A stretch of DNA of 64,000 nucleotides, from NCBI RefSeq assembly GCF_036867415.1, contig NZ_JBAJHU010000003.1:558001-622000 (forward strand). Direction: 5' to 3'. Below the pieces are notes generated by a model, which was not told where the DNA came from, did no database searches, and saw only the letters and a list, made by a program, of their open reading frames with translations. The position numbers were made by a program, and so were the translations under genes. Position 1 is the first letter of the stretch. Each line of letters begins with the position of its first letter. Source of the stretch: Rossellomorea sp036867415 (GTDB lineage: Bacteria; Bacillota; Bacilli; Bacillales; Bacillaceae_B). Below are positions 17,965 through 26,384 of the stretch, in pieces.

Positions 17965-17990
17965 GTAGAGATAGAAGAGGAGGACTAGAC

Positions 17991-18224
17991 ATGAAACAAT
18001 CAATTAATATCCAAGATCAATTCCTAAACCAATTGCGTAAAGACAATTCATTATGTACGGTGTTCCTATTGAATGGTTTTCAAATCCGAGGTCATGTGAA
18101 AGGGTTTGACAATTTCACCGTTCTGTTCGAATGTGAAGGAAAACAGCAGCTTGTTTATAAGCATGCCATTTCGACATTCGCTCCTCAGCGGAATGTTCAA
18201 ATAAATTTTGAAGAGAGTAACTAA
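17991..18224 (+). CDS. hfq: RNA chaperone Hfq
   Basis: A 77-residue Sm-like protein forming a hexameric ring that binds small RNAs and A/U-rich RNA. INIQDQFLNQLRK is the Sm1 start, FLLNGFQIRGHVKGFDNFTV the Sm1 body, and the Sm2 motif YKHAISTF matches the family. The C-terminal tail is short, as in Bacilli. It starts with ATG behind GAGGAGG and ends in a strong terminator, so miaA-hfq form one transcription unit. Confidence 0.97.
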   Translation: MKQSINIQDQFLNQLRKDNSLCTVFLLNGFQIRGHVKGFDNFTVLFECEGKQQLVYKHAISTFAPQRNVQINFEESN

Positions 18225-18255
18225 ACGTTTAGTTCTGATGATAGTAAACTGACAA

Positions 18256-18287
18256 AGCTGCCTGATATATTCGGGCAGTTTTTTTAA
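18256..18287 (+). terminator. Terminator of miaA-hfq
   Basis: GCTGCCTGA and TCGGGCAGT form a short GC-rich stem around ATAT, followed by seven T. Confidence 0.9.
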
Positions 18288-18589
18288 TCTCCCGTTTTAT
18301 TCATGATTACTTAATATCGATAACTGTTTTCATTAAAGCTCAATATATTTCTTTGAAATTTATACTTTTAATTAATGAAAAGCTTGGTCATTGAATAGAA
18401 TGATATGAGCATCTATCCACTTAGAAAAACAAAGTATAATATAGCATGGGCTTTTTCATTCTTAAGGTCCGCTCCAGTGTTTGTATATTTCTCGGGAAAG
18501 CGCAAGATATGACAGAATTCTGCGTTTTTTTCATTCGCATTATTAGATAACAGGGGATGTCGAAATATAGGATGAAACAATAGGCATTT
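18288..18589. other. Intergenic stretch without a recognised gene
   Basis: About 300 bp of AT-rich sequence between the hfq terminator and the spoVK promoter. Open frames here, including minus-strand frames of 79-107 codons, have no ribosome binding site and no recognisable protein similarity. In B. subtilis this interval holds nrd and other genes; they are absent here. Confidence 0.5.
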
Positions 18590-18618
18590 GTCACCCAATA
18601 GGCCTCTAAGCGTATACT
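18590..18618 (+). promoter_or_regulatory. Possible sigma-E promoter for spoVK
   Basis: GTCA at 18590 fits the first half of a sigma-E -35, and CGTATACT (18611-18618) matches the CATACANT -10 at six of eight positions, with a 14-bp spacer. B. subtilis spoVK belongs to the mother-cell sigma-E regulon. Weak match, supported mainly by the gene's known regulation. Confidence 0.35.
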
Positions 18619-18644
18619 GTTTGTAGAATGGTGAGGTGAAATTT

Positions 18645-19601
18645 TTGGAACAACAACCAATGAGAATGAAAAATAATGGACAAATCAGCATAGTACTTAA
18701 TTCACAAAAGCGAAATTCAGTAAGAGATACACTCAAGCCCGATTCCCTGCCTCAATCATTCCCTCAAGAGCATGTGGCGTTAAAGGAAATTGAAGAAGAG
18801 TTAGGGTCTCTTGTCGGGATGGAAGAAATGAAAAAGATGATAAAAGAAATCTATGCGTGGATATATGTGAACAAGAAGCGCGAAGCAATTGGTTTGAAAG
18901 CAGGTAAGCAAGCGCTTCATATGATGTTTAAAGGGAATCCGGGGACTGGTAAAACAACTGTGGCTAGAATCATAGGAAAGTTATTTCTGAAGATGAATGT
19001 TTTATCCAAAGGCCACTTAATCGAGGCAGAGAGAGCGGACTTGGTCGGGGAATATATTGGTCATACCGCCCAAAAAACAAGGGATTTAATAAAGAAATCT
19101 TTGGGCGGCATATTATTCATTGATGAAGCGTACTCACTTGGGAGGGGCGGAGAGAAGGACTTTGGTAAAGAGGCAATAGATACACTGGTTAAACATATGG
19201 AGGATAAACAGCATGAGTTCATCCTAATACTTGCAGGTTATTCAAGGGAAATGGATCACTTCCTGACATTGAATCCAGGGCTGCAATCAAGATTCCCGCT
19301 CGTATTTCACTTCCCCGATTATTCAGTAGATCAATTAATGGAAATAGGGAAAAGGATGTTGGAAGAGAAAGAATACTTACTAAGTTCCGATGCAGAGAGA
19401 AAAATCAGGGAGCATTTATACTCAGCAAAAAATTCCTTATCACCGATGGCGTTTTCAAATGGAAGGTACGTGAGGAATATACTGGAAAAATCGATTCGTG
19501 CACAGGCGATGAGATTGCTGTTGGAGGATTGTTACAATAGAAATGACTTGATCACCATCAGGACCAATGATTTGACCTTTACTAAATCCTCTGCAGAATA
19601 A
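18645..19601 (+). CDS. spoVK: Stage V sporulation protein K (AAA+ ATPase)
   Basis: A 318-residue AAA+ ATPase of the CbbX/SpoVK type needed for late spore maturation. The Walker A loop GNPGTGKTT is at residues 97-105. The Walker B segment is GGILFIDEAYSLGRGGEKDF, and sensor/arginine elements follow (LNPGLQSRFP). I use the TTG at 18645 because GAGGTGA lies five bases upstream and the N-terminus (ME..., KNNGQI by residue 13) then matches B. subtilis SpoVK. An in-frame GTG three codons earlier overlaps that ribosome binding site. It is convergent with the UPF0126 gene, sharing a palindromic terminator. Confidence 0.93.
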   Translation: MEQQPMRMKNNGQISIVLNSQKRNSVRDTLKPDSLPQSFPQEHVALKEIEEELGSLVGMEEMKKMIKEIYAWIYVNKKREAIGLKAGKQALHMMFKGNPGTGKTTVARIIGKLFLKMNVLSKGHLIEAERADLVGEYIGHTAQKTRDLIKKSLGGILFIDEAYSLGRGGEKDFGKEAIDTLVKHMEDKQHEFILILAGYSREMDHFLTLNPGLQSRFPLVFHFPDYSVDQLMEIGKRMLEEKEYLLSSDAERKIREHLYSAKNSLSPMAFSNGRYVRNILEKSIRAQAMRLLLEDCYNRNDLITIRTNDLTFTKSSAE

Positions 19602-19614
19602 TTTATGGTTCCAA

Positions 19615-19648
19615 CAAAAAATGCATTCTCCCGGGAGAATGCATTTTT
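19615..19648. terminator. Bidirectional terminator between spoVK and the UPF0126 gene
   Basis: A perfect 24-bp palindrome, ATGCATTCTCCC/GGGAGAATGCAT (19621-19644), is flanked by A-run and T-run, so it can terminate both converging transcripts. Confidence 0.9.
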
Positions 19649-19654
19649 CTAATG

Positions 19655-20263
19655 TTAGCTTTGTGCCCGCAGGCTTCTGTTGGGTAATCGCCATTTATAC
19701 AAGTATGATAAGACGCGTAACGATGTCGTAAGGATAAATAATGTATAAAGTTCAAATGCTGAATTTGTGACACCGAGTCCAACAGCTGCTCCGCACATGA
19801 CAGCCCAGACAGCATAAATTTCGGAGCGGAGAACAAGTGGTTTTCTTCCTGCTAACAGGTCCCTGATGATACCCCCTCCGCTACCGGTAAGGACTGCTGC
19901 GACAATGACCGCGGATAAAGGATGATCCATATTCGATGCATATAATGCACCCTGAATCGCGAAAGCAGAAAGACCTACAGCATCAAAAAAATTCCCCCAT
20001 CGTCTCCAATGTTTCAGCAAGTTATTCGGGAACAAAAAAACAGCAGTGATCGCCAATAATGCAATTTGAAACAGCATTCCCTGTTCCCATAAAGCCGAAA
20101 CTGGAACCCCGATTAGTAAATTCCTGATGGCTCCGCCGCCGAATGCGGTGACGATACCTAATATATAAACACCGAGAATATCATATTCCTCTTCCATGGC
20201 TATGATGGCACCTGAAACAGCAAACGCAATAGTTCCGATGATACTTAATACTTCCCAAGTCAT
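19655..20263 (-). CDS. UPF0126/TRIC-type membrane protein
   Basis: A 202-residue membrane protein built from two copies of a three-helix unit. Each carries a glycine-rich turn: TAFGGGAIRNLLIG in the first and TGSGGGIIRDLLAGRKP in the second. These are hallmarks of the UPF0126/YvgT family, related to trimeric intracellular cation channels. The start at 20263 is chosen because GGAGG lies seven bases upstream; a frame nine codons longer has no such site. It stands alone on the minus strand. A transport role for a monovalent cation is a family-level inference. Confidence 0.8.
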   Translation of the reverse strand: MTWEVLSIIGTIAFAVSGAIIAMEEEYDILGVYILGIVTAFGGGAIRNLLIGVPVSALWEQGMLFQIALLAITAVFLFPNNLLKHWRRWGNFFDAVGLSAFAIQGALYASNMDHPLSAVIVAAVLTGSGGGIIRDLLAGRKPLVLRSEIYAVWAVMCGAAVGLGVTNSAFELYTLFILTTSLRVLSYLYKWRLPNRSLRAQS

Positions 20264-20453
20264 ACGAATGCCTCCTAACCTTATCCTCATTCTATGTAGA
20301 TCAAGAATGAATCTTTTTCAATCAAACATACATGATTTTATCATGAAAATCTTCAATTGCAACCATTTTTGATTACTTTATACATAGAGTTTGTGAATAA
20401 CTTTTGATATGATGAAATCTATACAAATTCACTAACGGAAAGAAGGTTGCTTA

Positions 20454-21722
20454 TTGAAAAAAGAAGTGAAGGAAAAAGTCCTGTTAGTCGGTTGTCAGCT
20501 GGATGAAGATGACCTGCGTTTTCAATATAGCATGGAAGAACTTGAAGAATTGACGGAGACCGCTCAGGGAGCAGTACTTGCGATTCTATCTCAAAAGAGA
20601 GACCGGATCCATCCTGGTACATACATAGGGAAGGGGAAGGTAGAAGAACTGGCAGCACTGGAAGAGCAGTTTGAACCGGATATCATCATATTCAATGGTG
20701 AACTTTCCCCAAGTCAAATACGGAATTTATCAAAGGAATTAGATGCAAGGGTCATCGACAGGACACAACTTATATTGGATATTTTCGCACAGCGGGCACG
20801 TTCGCGCGAGGGGAAGCTGCAAGTTGAATTGGCTCAGCTTCAGTATTTGCTTCCGCGGTTGATCGGACAAGGTACATCCCTTTCGAGACTGGGAGGGGGG
20901 ATCGGAACAAGAGGCCCTGGTGAAACGAAACTTGAAAGTGACAGAAGACATATCCATCGCAGAATCGATGATATCAAAAAGCAGCTCCAAACGATTGTCG
21001 AACACCGGGAAAGATATCGCGAAAGAAGAAAGAAAAACAAATCATTTCAGGTAGCTCTTGTAGGCTATACAAACGCAGGTAAGTCAACGTTATTCAATCG
21101 GATGTCTATTGCTGATTCACACGAAGAAAATCAGTTATTTGCCACATTGGATCCGATGACAAGAAAAATGAGTCTGCCAAGCGGCTATTTCACGTTACTG
21201 ACAGATACAGTCGGATTCATACAAGATCTGCCTACTTCCCTTATCGCGGCTTTCCGTTCTACTCTCGAAGAAGTAAAGGAAGCAGATCTTCTTTTACATG
21301 TTGTGGATAGCTCGAATCCAGATTATCACCAGCATGAAGATACTGTTCAATCTCTGCTTAAGGACTTGGAAATGGACAAATTGCCACAGCTGACCGTTTA
21401 TAATAAGAGAGATATCAGTCATGCCGATTTTGTTCCTGACAGTGAAGCGGATCATATCATGATCAGTGCCCTGAACAGCGAAGACCGTAAAGAGCTACTA
21501 GTTAGGATCGAGGGTATAGTCAAGAAGCAAATGAATTCATATCACGTAGTCGTACCTGCAAGTGAAGGTAAGAACATTTCCAGGTTTAAAAATGAAACAA
21601 TCACTTCACACCTTGAATTCCTCGAGGACTCCCAGTCGTACGAGATAGAAGGGCATCACCTCGAAGATCATCAAATCAGCGGAATCATCAAGAAATTCCA
21701 AAAACAGAAGGGACGCAAGTAA
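20454..21722 (+). CDS. hflX: Ribosome-associated GTPase HflX
   Basis: A 422-residue HflX GTPase (B. subtilis YnbA) that binds the 50S subunit and splits or rescues stalled ribosomes. The N-terminal HflX domain includes YIGKGKVEELA, then FNGELSPSQIRNL and DRTQLILDIFAQRARSREGK. A glycine-rich linker follows (SRLGGGIGTRGPGETKLE). The G domain shows G1 GYTNAGKST, G3 DTVGFIQDLP and G4 NKRD. It starts with TTG behind AGAAGG. Its stop overlaps the ynbB start (TAATG), giving translational coupling as in B. subtilis. Confidence 0.95.
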   Translation: MKKEVKEKVLLVGCQLDEDDLRFQYSMEELEELTETAQGAVLAILSQKRDRIHPGTYIGKGKVEELAALEEQFEPDIIIFNGELSPSQIRNLSKELDARVIDRTQLILDIFAQRARSREGKLQVELAQLQYLLPRLIGQGTSLSRLGGGIGTRGPGETKLESDRRHIHRRIDDIKKQLQTIVEHRERYRERRKKNKSFQVALVGYTNAGKSTLFNRMSIADSHEENQLFATLDPMTRKMSLPSGYFTLLTDTVGFIQDLPTSLIAAFRSTLEEVKEADLLLHVVDSSNPDYHQHEDTVQSLLKDLEMDKLPQLTVYNKRDISHADFVPDSEADHIMISALNSEDRKELLVRIEGIVKKQMNSYHVVVPASEGKNISRFKNETITSHLEFLEDSQSYEIEGHHLEDHQISGIIKKFQKQKGRK

Positions 21723-22990
21723 TGTTTGATCAATTAGTACATGGTGAGGTATTACAACCTCTTGTTAGTAAAGTAGAAGCTTCAGTAAAATCTATTCATA
21801 AAGCAATTGATGAACGTGCTGAGAACAATCAGTTTAAAGTGCTCAAGTCATTTCAGAAGCATAAGGTAAGTGACTCGCACTTCATTCCATCCACGGGTTA
21901 TGGTTATGACGATATAGGCAGGGATACACTTGAAAGCATTTATGCGGATGTATTTGGTGGAGATGCCGGTCTGGTCAGGCCGCAAATCATTTCAGGAACC
22001 CATGCTATCGCCATCGCACTTTTTGGAGTATTGAGACCAGGAGACGAACTGGTTTATTTAACAGGTAAACCGTATGATACACTCGAGGAAATAGTGGGTG
22101 TCCGGGGTGAAGGAACTGGTTCGTTGAAAGATTTTAACATTTCATATAAATGTGTGGATCTGGATGACTCCGGTAAGGTCGACTATGCGAAGGTACAGCA
22201 GACAATCTCTCCAAAAACCAAAATGGTGGGAATTCAACGTTCGAAAGGATATGCAAACCGTCCTTCCTTCTTAATAGAAGAAATCAAAGAAATGATTTCG
22301 TTCATTAAAGAAATTAATTCTGAAATAGTGGTATTTGTAGATAATTGCTACGGGGAATTCGTTGAGGAGCTTGAACCCTGTCACGCTGGAGCAGACCTTA
22401 TAGCGGGATCCCTCATCAAAAATCCTGGAGGTGGTCTTGCTAAAACAGGCGGGTATATTGTAGGGAAGAAAAATTTAGTGGAATCCTGTTCCTACAGGAT
22501 GACGTCTCCCGGAATCGGTGCGGAGGCAGGTGCCTCTCTTTATAGTTTACAAGAGATGTACCAAGGGTTCTTCCTTGCACCCCATGTAGTTGCGCAGTCT
22601 TTGAAAGGAGCTGTTTTCACTTCTGCATTGTTAACAGAGTTAGGGATGAATACTAACCCTTCCCCGAACGAAATACGAACGGATCTGATCCAATCAGTAC
22701 AGTTTGAAGATAGGGAAAAGATGATTGCATTTTGCCAGGCAATTCAGATGTCTTCACCAATCAATTCACATTTTACTCCATATCCCAATTACATGCCGGG
22801 ATATGAAGACGATGTCATTATGGCTGCAGGTACCTTCATACAGGGTTCGAGCATCGAATTATCGGCGGACGGACCAATACGTCCGCCTTATACCGCCTAT
22901 GTACAAGGGGGATTGACGTACTCTCATGTGAAAATTGCTGTATGCACGGCAATAGACAATTTAATCGAAAAAGGTTTAATAAATGTTTAA
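21722..22990 (+). CDS. ynbB: PLP-dependent methionine gamma-lyase-family protein YnbB
   Basis: A 422-residue fold-type I PLP protein of the aluminium-resistance/YnbB family, distantly related to cystathionine gamma-synthases. Visible elements are GYGYDDIGRDTLE, SGTHAIAIALFG (cofactor phosphate region), VDNCYGEFVE, and GSLIKNPGGGLAKTGGYIVG with the PLP lysine. The physiological reaction is not established for the family. It overlaps hflX by one base and precedes glnR, exactly as in B. subtilis. A hairpin terminator follows. Confidence 0.88.
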   Translation: MFDQLVHGEVLQPLVSKVEASVKSIHKAIDERAENNQFKVLKSFQKHKVSDSHFIPSTGYGYDDIGRDTLESIYADVFGGDAGLVRPQIISGTHAIAIALFGVLRPGDELVYLTGKPYDTLEEIVGVRGEGTGSLKDFNISYKCVDLDDSGKVDYAKVQQTISPKTKMVGIQRSKGYANRPSFLIEEIKEMISFIKEINSEIVVFVDNCYGEFVEELEPCHAGADLIAGSLIKNPGGGLAKTGGYIVGKKNLVESCSYRMTSPGIGAEAGASLYSLQEMYQGFFLAPHVVAQSLKGAVFTSALLTELGMNTNPSPNEIRTDLIQSVQFEDREKMIAFCQAIQMSSPINSHFTPYPNYMPGYEDDVIMAAGTFIQGSSIELSADGPIRPPYTAYVQGGLTYSHVKIAVCTAIDNLIEKGLINV

Positions 22991-23043
22991 AAAGGATAGT
23001 AGAAGAGTAATTGGATTGTCTATAACCGACTATCCTTTTCTTT
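22991..23043 (+). terminator. Terminator after ynbB
   Basis: AAAGGATAGT and ACTATCCTTT form a ten-base-pair stem with a 28-nt loop, followed by TCTTTT. It separates ynbB from the glnRA promoter. Confidence 0.75.
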
Positions 23044-23053
23044 TGAAAATTCA

Positions 23054-23104
23054 TGTAAGAATTTCTAACATATGATTGACAGAACTTCTAACAATACATA
23101 TAAT
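23054..23104 (+). promoter_or_regulatory. glnRA promoter with two GlnR/TnrA operators
   Basis: TTGACA (23076-23081), 17 bp, TATAAT (23099-23104) is a consensus sigma-A promoter. Operator 1 (23054-23070) matches TGTNA-N7-TNACA perfectly: TGTAA GAATTTC TAACA. Operator 2 (23077-23093) is TGACA GAACTTC TAACA, one half slightly off consensus, and lies over the -35. Their 6-bp separation reproduces the paired glnRA operators of B. subtilis, so the operon should be repressed by GlnR under nitrogen excess. Confidence 0.88.
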
Positions 23105-23138
23105 GATACTATAAAGGAAAAGAAAAGGAGGAATCAAG

Positions 23139-23555
23139 ATGAGTGGAAGTGAAATTCGTCGAACGATGGCTTTATTTCCTATAAGTATTGTCATGCAGCT
23201 CACGGACTTGACGGCTCGTCAGATTCGATACTACGAAGAGCATGAATTGATTACTCCTGCACGAACAGAGGGGAATCGTAGGCTCTTTTCCTTGAATGAC
23301 ATCGATAAATTGTTAGAAGTCAAAGATTTGTTAGATCAAGGGGTGAACATGGCGGGAATTAAAAAGATATTTTCTGTTACCGCTTTGTCTGAAACAAAAG
23401 TAGTGTCTGAATCAAGTAAACAAGAGGAAGAAAAAGTACGACAGGATCTAACTGACGAACAGTTGCGGAAATTACTGCGAAATGAATTGATTCATTCCGG
23501 GAAATTTAACAGGGCTTCGTTGCGTCAGGGAGACATGTCCCGCTTTTTTCATTAA
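23139..23555 (+). CDS. glnR: Glutamine synthetase repressor GlnR (MerR family)
   Basis: A 138-residue MerR-type repressor of nitrogen genes. The winged HTH spans about residues 10-80, with DLTARQIRYYEEHELI, PARTEGNRRLFS and DIDKLLEVKDLLDQG. The C-terminal tail ends RQGDMSRFFH, the conserved region through which feedback-inhibited glutamine synthetase activates GlnR. GGAGG precedes the ATG. It is the first gene of glnRA and autoregulated by the boxes upstream. Confidence 0.96.
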   Translation: MSGSEIRRTMALFPISIVMQLTDLTARQIRYYEEHELITPARTEGNRRLFSLNDIDKLLEVKDLLDQGVNMAGIKKIFSVTALSETKVVSESSKQEEEKVRQDLTDEQLRKLLRNELIHSGKFNRASLRQGDMSRFFH

Positions 23556-23595
23556 TAAATAACCTTTAATTAAATCTGAGGAGGAATTACGCAAA

Positions 23596-24930
23596 ATGGC
23601 AAAGTATACTCGTGAAGATGTGGTTAGATTAGCGAATGAAGAAGGTGTTAAATTCATTCGTCTGCAATTCACTGATATTTTAGGGACAATTAAAAACGTG
23701 GAAATCCCTTTCAGTCAGCTAGAGAAAGCATTGGATAACAAAATGATGTTTGACGGATCTTCAATTGAAGGTTTTGTGCGAATCGAAGAATCGGATATGT
23801 ACTTATTCCCGGACCTTGACACTTGGCTTGTGTTCCCTTGGACAGCAGAAAAAGGGAAAGTCGCTCGTCTGATCTGTGATATCTATAACCCTGATGGTAC
23901 ACCATTCGAAGGGGATCCGCGCAACAACCTCAAGCGAGTATTAAAAGAAATGGAAGAGCTTGGATTTACTGATTTCAATCTTGGGCCAGAACCTGAATTC
24001 TTCCTATTCAAACTGGACGTAAATGGTGAACCTACTCTTGAACTTAACGATAATGGCGGTTATTTTGACCTTGCACCAACTGACTTAGGTGAGAACTGCC
24101 GTCGTGATATTGCCCTTGAATTGGAAGAAATGGGCTTTGAAATTGAAGCTTCCCATCATGAGGTTGCACCTGGTCAGCATGAAATCGACTTTAAATACGC
24201 AAGTGCATTGAGAGCTTGTGACGACATCCAGACGTTCAAACTTGTTGTGAAAACAATTGCTCGCAAACATGGTCTGCATGCTACATTTATGCCAAAACCA
24301 TTATTTGGTGTGAATGGTTCCGGGATGCATTGTAATATGTCACTATTTAAAGATGGTAAAAATTCTTTCTTCGACGAAAAAGGAGATTTACAATTAAGTG
24401 ACACTGCACGCCAGTTCCTTGCTGGAACAATCAAGCATGCGACGGCGTTCACTGCGATCACCAATCCTACTGTAAATTCGTATAAACGACTAGTACCAGG
24501 GTATGAGGCTCCTTGCTATGTTGCATGGTCTGCTCAAAACCGCAGTCCTTTGATCCGTATCCCTGCATCCCGTGGTATCAGTACCCGTGTAGAGGTGCGG
24601 AGTGTTGACCCGGCAGCCAATCCTTACCTGGCTATGTCAGTACTTCTGGCCGCTGGGCTTGACGGAATTAAAAACAATCTTGAAGCACCTAAACCAATAG
24701 ACCGTAACATTTATGTAATGGATAAGAAGGAACGTGAAGAAGCAGGAATCATTGATTTACCAGCTACTTTACATGCTGCCCTTGAAGAATTGAAAAAGGA
24801 TGAAGTGATCGTTAAATCACTAGGCGGTCATATCTTCGAACACTTTGTGGAAGCAAAGGAAATCGAGTGGGATATGTTCAGAACACAAGTACATCCTTGG
24901 GAGAGAGAACAGTATATCCAAATGTATTAA
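23596..24930 (+). CDS. glnA: Glutamine synthetase, type I-alpha
   Basis: A 444-residue dodecameric glutamine synthetase (glutamate + NH3 + ATP). Motifs include MFDGSSIEGF (latch), GPEPEFFLF and ASHHEVAPGQHEIDF (metal ligands), FMPKPLFGVNGSGMH, and NRSPLIRIP. The length and the absence of an adenylylation-site insertion fit the GSI-alpha class, regulated by feedback inhibition and by its interaction with GlnR/TnrA. It starts 40 bp after glnR behind GAGGAGG and ends in a GC-rich terminator. Confidence 0.98.
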   Translation: MAKYTREDVVRLANEEGVKFIRLQFTDILGTIKNVEIPFSQLEKALDNKMMFDGSSIEGFVRIEESDMYLFPDLDTWLVFPWTAEKGKVARLICDIYNPDGTPFEGDPRNNLKRVLKEMEELGFTDFNLGPEPEFFLFKLDVNGEPTLELNDNGGYFDLAPTDLGENCRRDIALELEEMGFEIEASHHEVAPGQHEIDFKYASALRACDDIQTFKLVVKTIARKHGLHATFMPKPLFGVNGSGMHCNMSLFKDGKNSFFDEKGDLQLSDTARQFLAGTIKHATAFTAITNPTVNSYKRLVPGYEAPCYVAWSAQNRSPLIRIPASRGISTRVEVRSVDPAANPYLAMSVLLAAGLDGIKNNLEAPKPIDRNIYVMDKKEREEAGIIDLPATLHAALEELKKDEVIVKSLGGHIFEHFVEAKEIEWDMFRTQVHPWEREQYIQMY

Positions 24931-24958
24931 GACCTAAATTTATATGAATACATGATAT

Positions 24959-24992
24959 AAAGCCGGCGCGATCCATTGCGCCGGCTTTTTTA
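24959..24992 (+). terminator. Terminator of glnRA
   Basis: AAGCCGGCGC and GCGCCGGCTT form a ten-base-pair GC-rich stem followed by T-rich sequence. Confidence 0.93.
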
Positions 24993-25008
24993 TGTCAAAA
25001 TAAAAAAA

Positions 25009-25257
25009 GAGGCTGTGACAAAACAAAAAACAACTGCCTATAGGCGAACATTACTATTTCCGTGCAAGACTTCGCTTTCCGCGGGTAGCCCGTGATCCTC
25101 CTTTTCCCGCAGGAGTCTTCGTCTTACACTCCAATCAACCACTGGAACAAGCTATATACAAAATGGACATTTGAACAAAGCTAATAAAAACCCGAACTTA
25201 CTTGAACTTAGAGTTCAAATTAGTTCGGGTTTTATTCAGAACTTTTGTTCCAGACTC
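25009..25257 (-). repeat. Terminal-inverted-repeat element, copy B
   Basis: Same element family as copies A, C and D, here in minus orientation. Its leading end lies 9 bp after the lexA stop. Read on the minus strand: GAGTCTGGAACAAAAG, the CCCGAACT... terminator hairpin, GGAGTG(TA)AGACGAAGACTC, CACGGGCTACCCGCGG, GCGAAGTCTTGCACGGAAAT, and the end TTTTGTCACAGCCTC. A central segment of about 40 bp present in copy D (CCCCGCAGGAGCGAACGCGA) is missing. With the glnA terminator it fills the 335-bp gap between glnA and lexA. Confidence 0.8.
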
Positions 25258-25265
25258 TTTAAAGA

Positions 25266-25886
25266 TTAATGCACTTGCCGATATACCCCGATGACTTTTC
25301 CTAAAATAGATACATTCCGTAAGATGATCGGACTCATGGAGGAGTTCTCAGGCTGTAATCTTACAAAATCCCTTTCTTTGAAGAAGCGCTTGACTGTTGC
25401 TTCATCTTCTTCCGTCATGGCAACGACAATATCTCCGTTGTTGGCTGTCTGCTGCTGGCGTACTATGACGAAGTCCCCGTCAAGGATCCCGGCTTCGATC
25501 ATACTATCTCCCATGATTTCAAGCATAAAGACCTGTTCATCTGAAGGGGCAAGACGCTCAGGAAGAGGAAAGAACTCCTCTACATTTTCTACAGCTGTTA
25601 TTGGCTGACCAGCTGTGACCTTCCCGATGAGAGGAACATTTACAACCTTATTGCGAGGAATCGAATCTTCCTCTAAATCAAGGATTTCAATTGCTCTCGG
25701 TTTTGTCGGATCCCGGCGAATGAGCCCTTTGCTTTCCAATCTTGCTAAATGTCCGTGGACAGTGGAACTTGAAGCTAAACCGACTGCTTCCCCGATTTCA
25801 CGAACGGATGGAGGGTAACCTTTTTCCTTCACTGATGCTTTAATGTATTGCAGTATGTCTTGCTGACGTTTAGACAATTTTGTCAT
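25266..25886 (-). CDS. lexA: SOS repressor LexA
   Basis: A 206-residue LexA. The N-terminal winged HTH includes PPSVREIGEAVGLASSSTVH. The self-cleavage site is Ala92-Gly93 (VTAGQPI), with catalytic Ser128 (GDSMIEAG) and Lys166 (ATVKRFF). The ATG at 25886 is chosen because GAGGTG lies seven bases upstream; a GTG two codons earlier is less likely. It is transcribed divergently from yneA, with LexA boxes in the shared region, so lexA represses itself and the SOS operon. The TIR element follows its stop codon. Confidence 0.97.
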   Translation of the reverse strand: MTKLSKRQQDILQYIKASVKEKGYPPSVREIGEAVGLASSSTVHGHLARLESKGLIRRDPTKPRAIEILDLEEDSIPRNKVVNVPLIGKVTAGQPITAVENVEEFFPLPERLAPSDEQVFMLEIMGDSMIEAGILDGDFVIVRQQQTANNGDIVVAMTEEDEATVKRFFKERDFVRLQPENSSMSPIILRNVSILGKVIGVYRQVH

Positions 25887-25920
25887 ATTCACGCACCTCT
25901 ATTATCGATCTTATGTTCCC

Positions 25921-26028
25921 ATTATAGCATGTCTAATCGAACGATACAAACATAAGTTCGAATTTTTAGTTGACACCAAACGAATGTTCGTATTACAATC
26001 GAGTTACAAAGAACAGAACAAACATTCG
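25921..26028. promoter_or_regulatory. lexA/yneA divergent promoters with LexA boxes
   Basis: lexA has an extended -10, TGCTATAAT (minus strand, 25921-25929). yneA has TTGACA (25970-25975) and TACAAT (25994-25999). LexA boxes related to CGAACRNRYGTTYG: 25947-25960 (reads CGAACTTATGTTTG on the minus strand, one mismatch) near the lexA -35; 25977-25990 (CAAACGAATGTTCG, one mismatch) between the yneA -35 and -10; and a weaker one at 26015-26028 (AGAACAAACATTCG). This matches the multi-box lexA-yneA region of B. subtilis. Confidence 0.8.
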
Positions 26029-26044
26029 CATGGAGGTTATATTT

Positions 26045-26371
26045 ATGTTATCACTTATTTGGAGTCGTTTCTCATATATTATAATTCTTTTCACACTATC
26101 CTTTTTGTCATCTGGCTACATTTTTTTAAGTGCGGACAGCAGTCCTGCATACGAAACAGTCAGAGTGAGTGAAGGGGATACCCTATGGACGATTGCAGAA
26201 AAGTTTGAAGAGGATTATTCTATGACAAGAGAAGAGTTTATTATTTGGGTGGGAGAAGAAAACAATCTTACTACCTACGTCATAAAACCTGGGATGTCCC
26301 TTGTATTGCCGGTGGAATCCCCCATATATCAGGAACACACGGATACACAGCTTGCCATGAATAACAAATAG
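26045..26371 (+). CDS. yneA: SOS cell-division suppressor YneA
   Basis: A 108-residue membrane protein that delays septation after DNA damage. One N-terminal transmembrane helix (YIIILFTLSFLSSGYIFL) is followed by an extracellular LysM domain: VRVSEGDTLWTIAEKF to IKPGMSLVLPV. The ATG at 26045 is chosen because GGAGG lies eight bases upstream; longer frames start inside the LexA-box region. First gene of the LexA-controlled yneA-yneB-ynzC group. Confidence 0.9.
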   Translation: MLSLIWSRFSYIIILFTLSFLSSGYIFLSADSSPAYETVRVSEGDTLWTIAEKFEEDYSMTREEFIIWVGEENNLTTYVIKPGMSLVLPVESPIYQEHTDTQLAMNNK

Positions 26372-26384
26372 AGGGTGAGATTCA

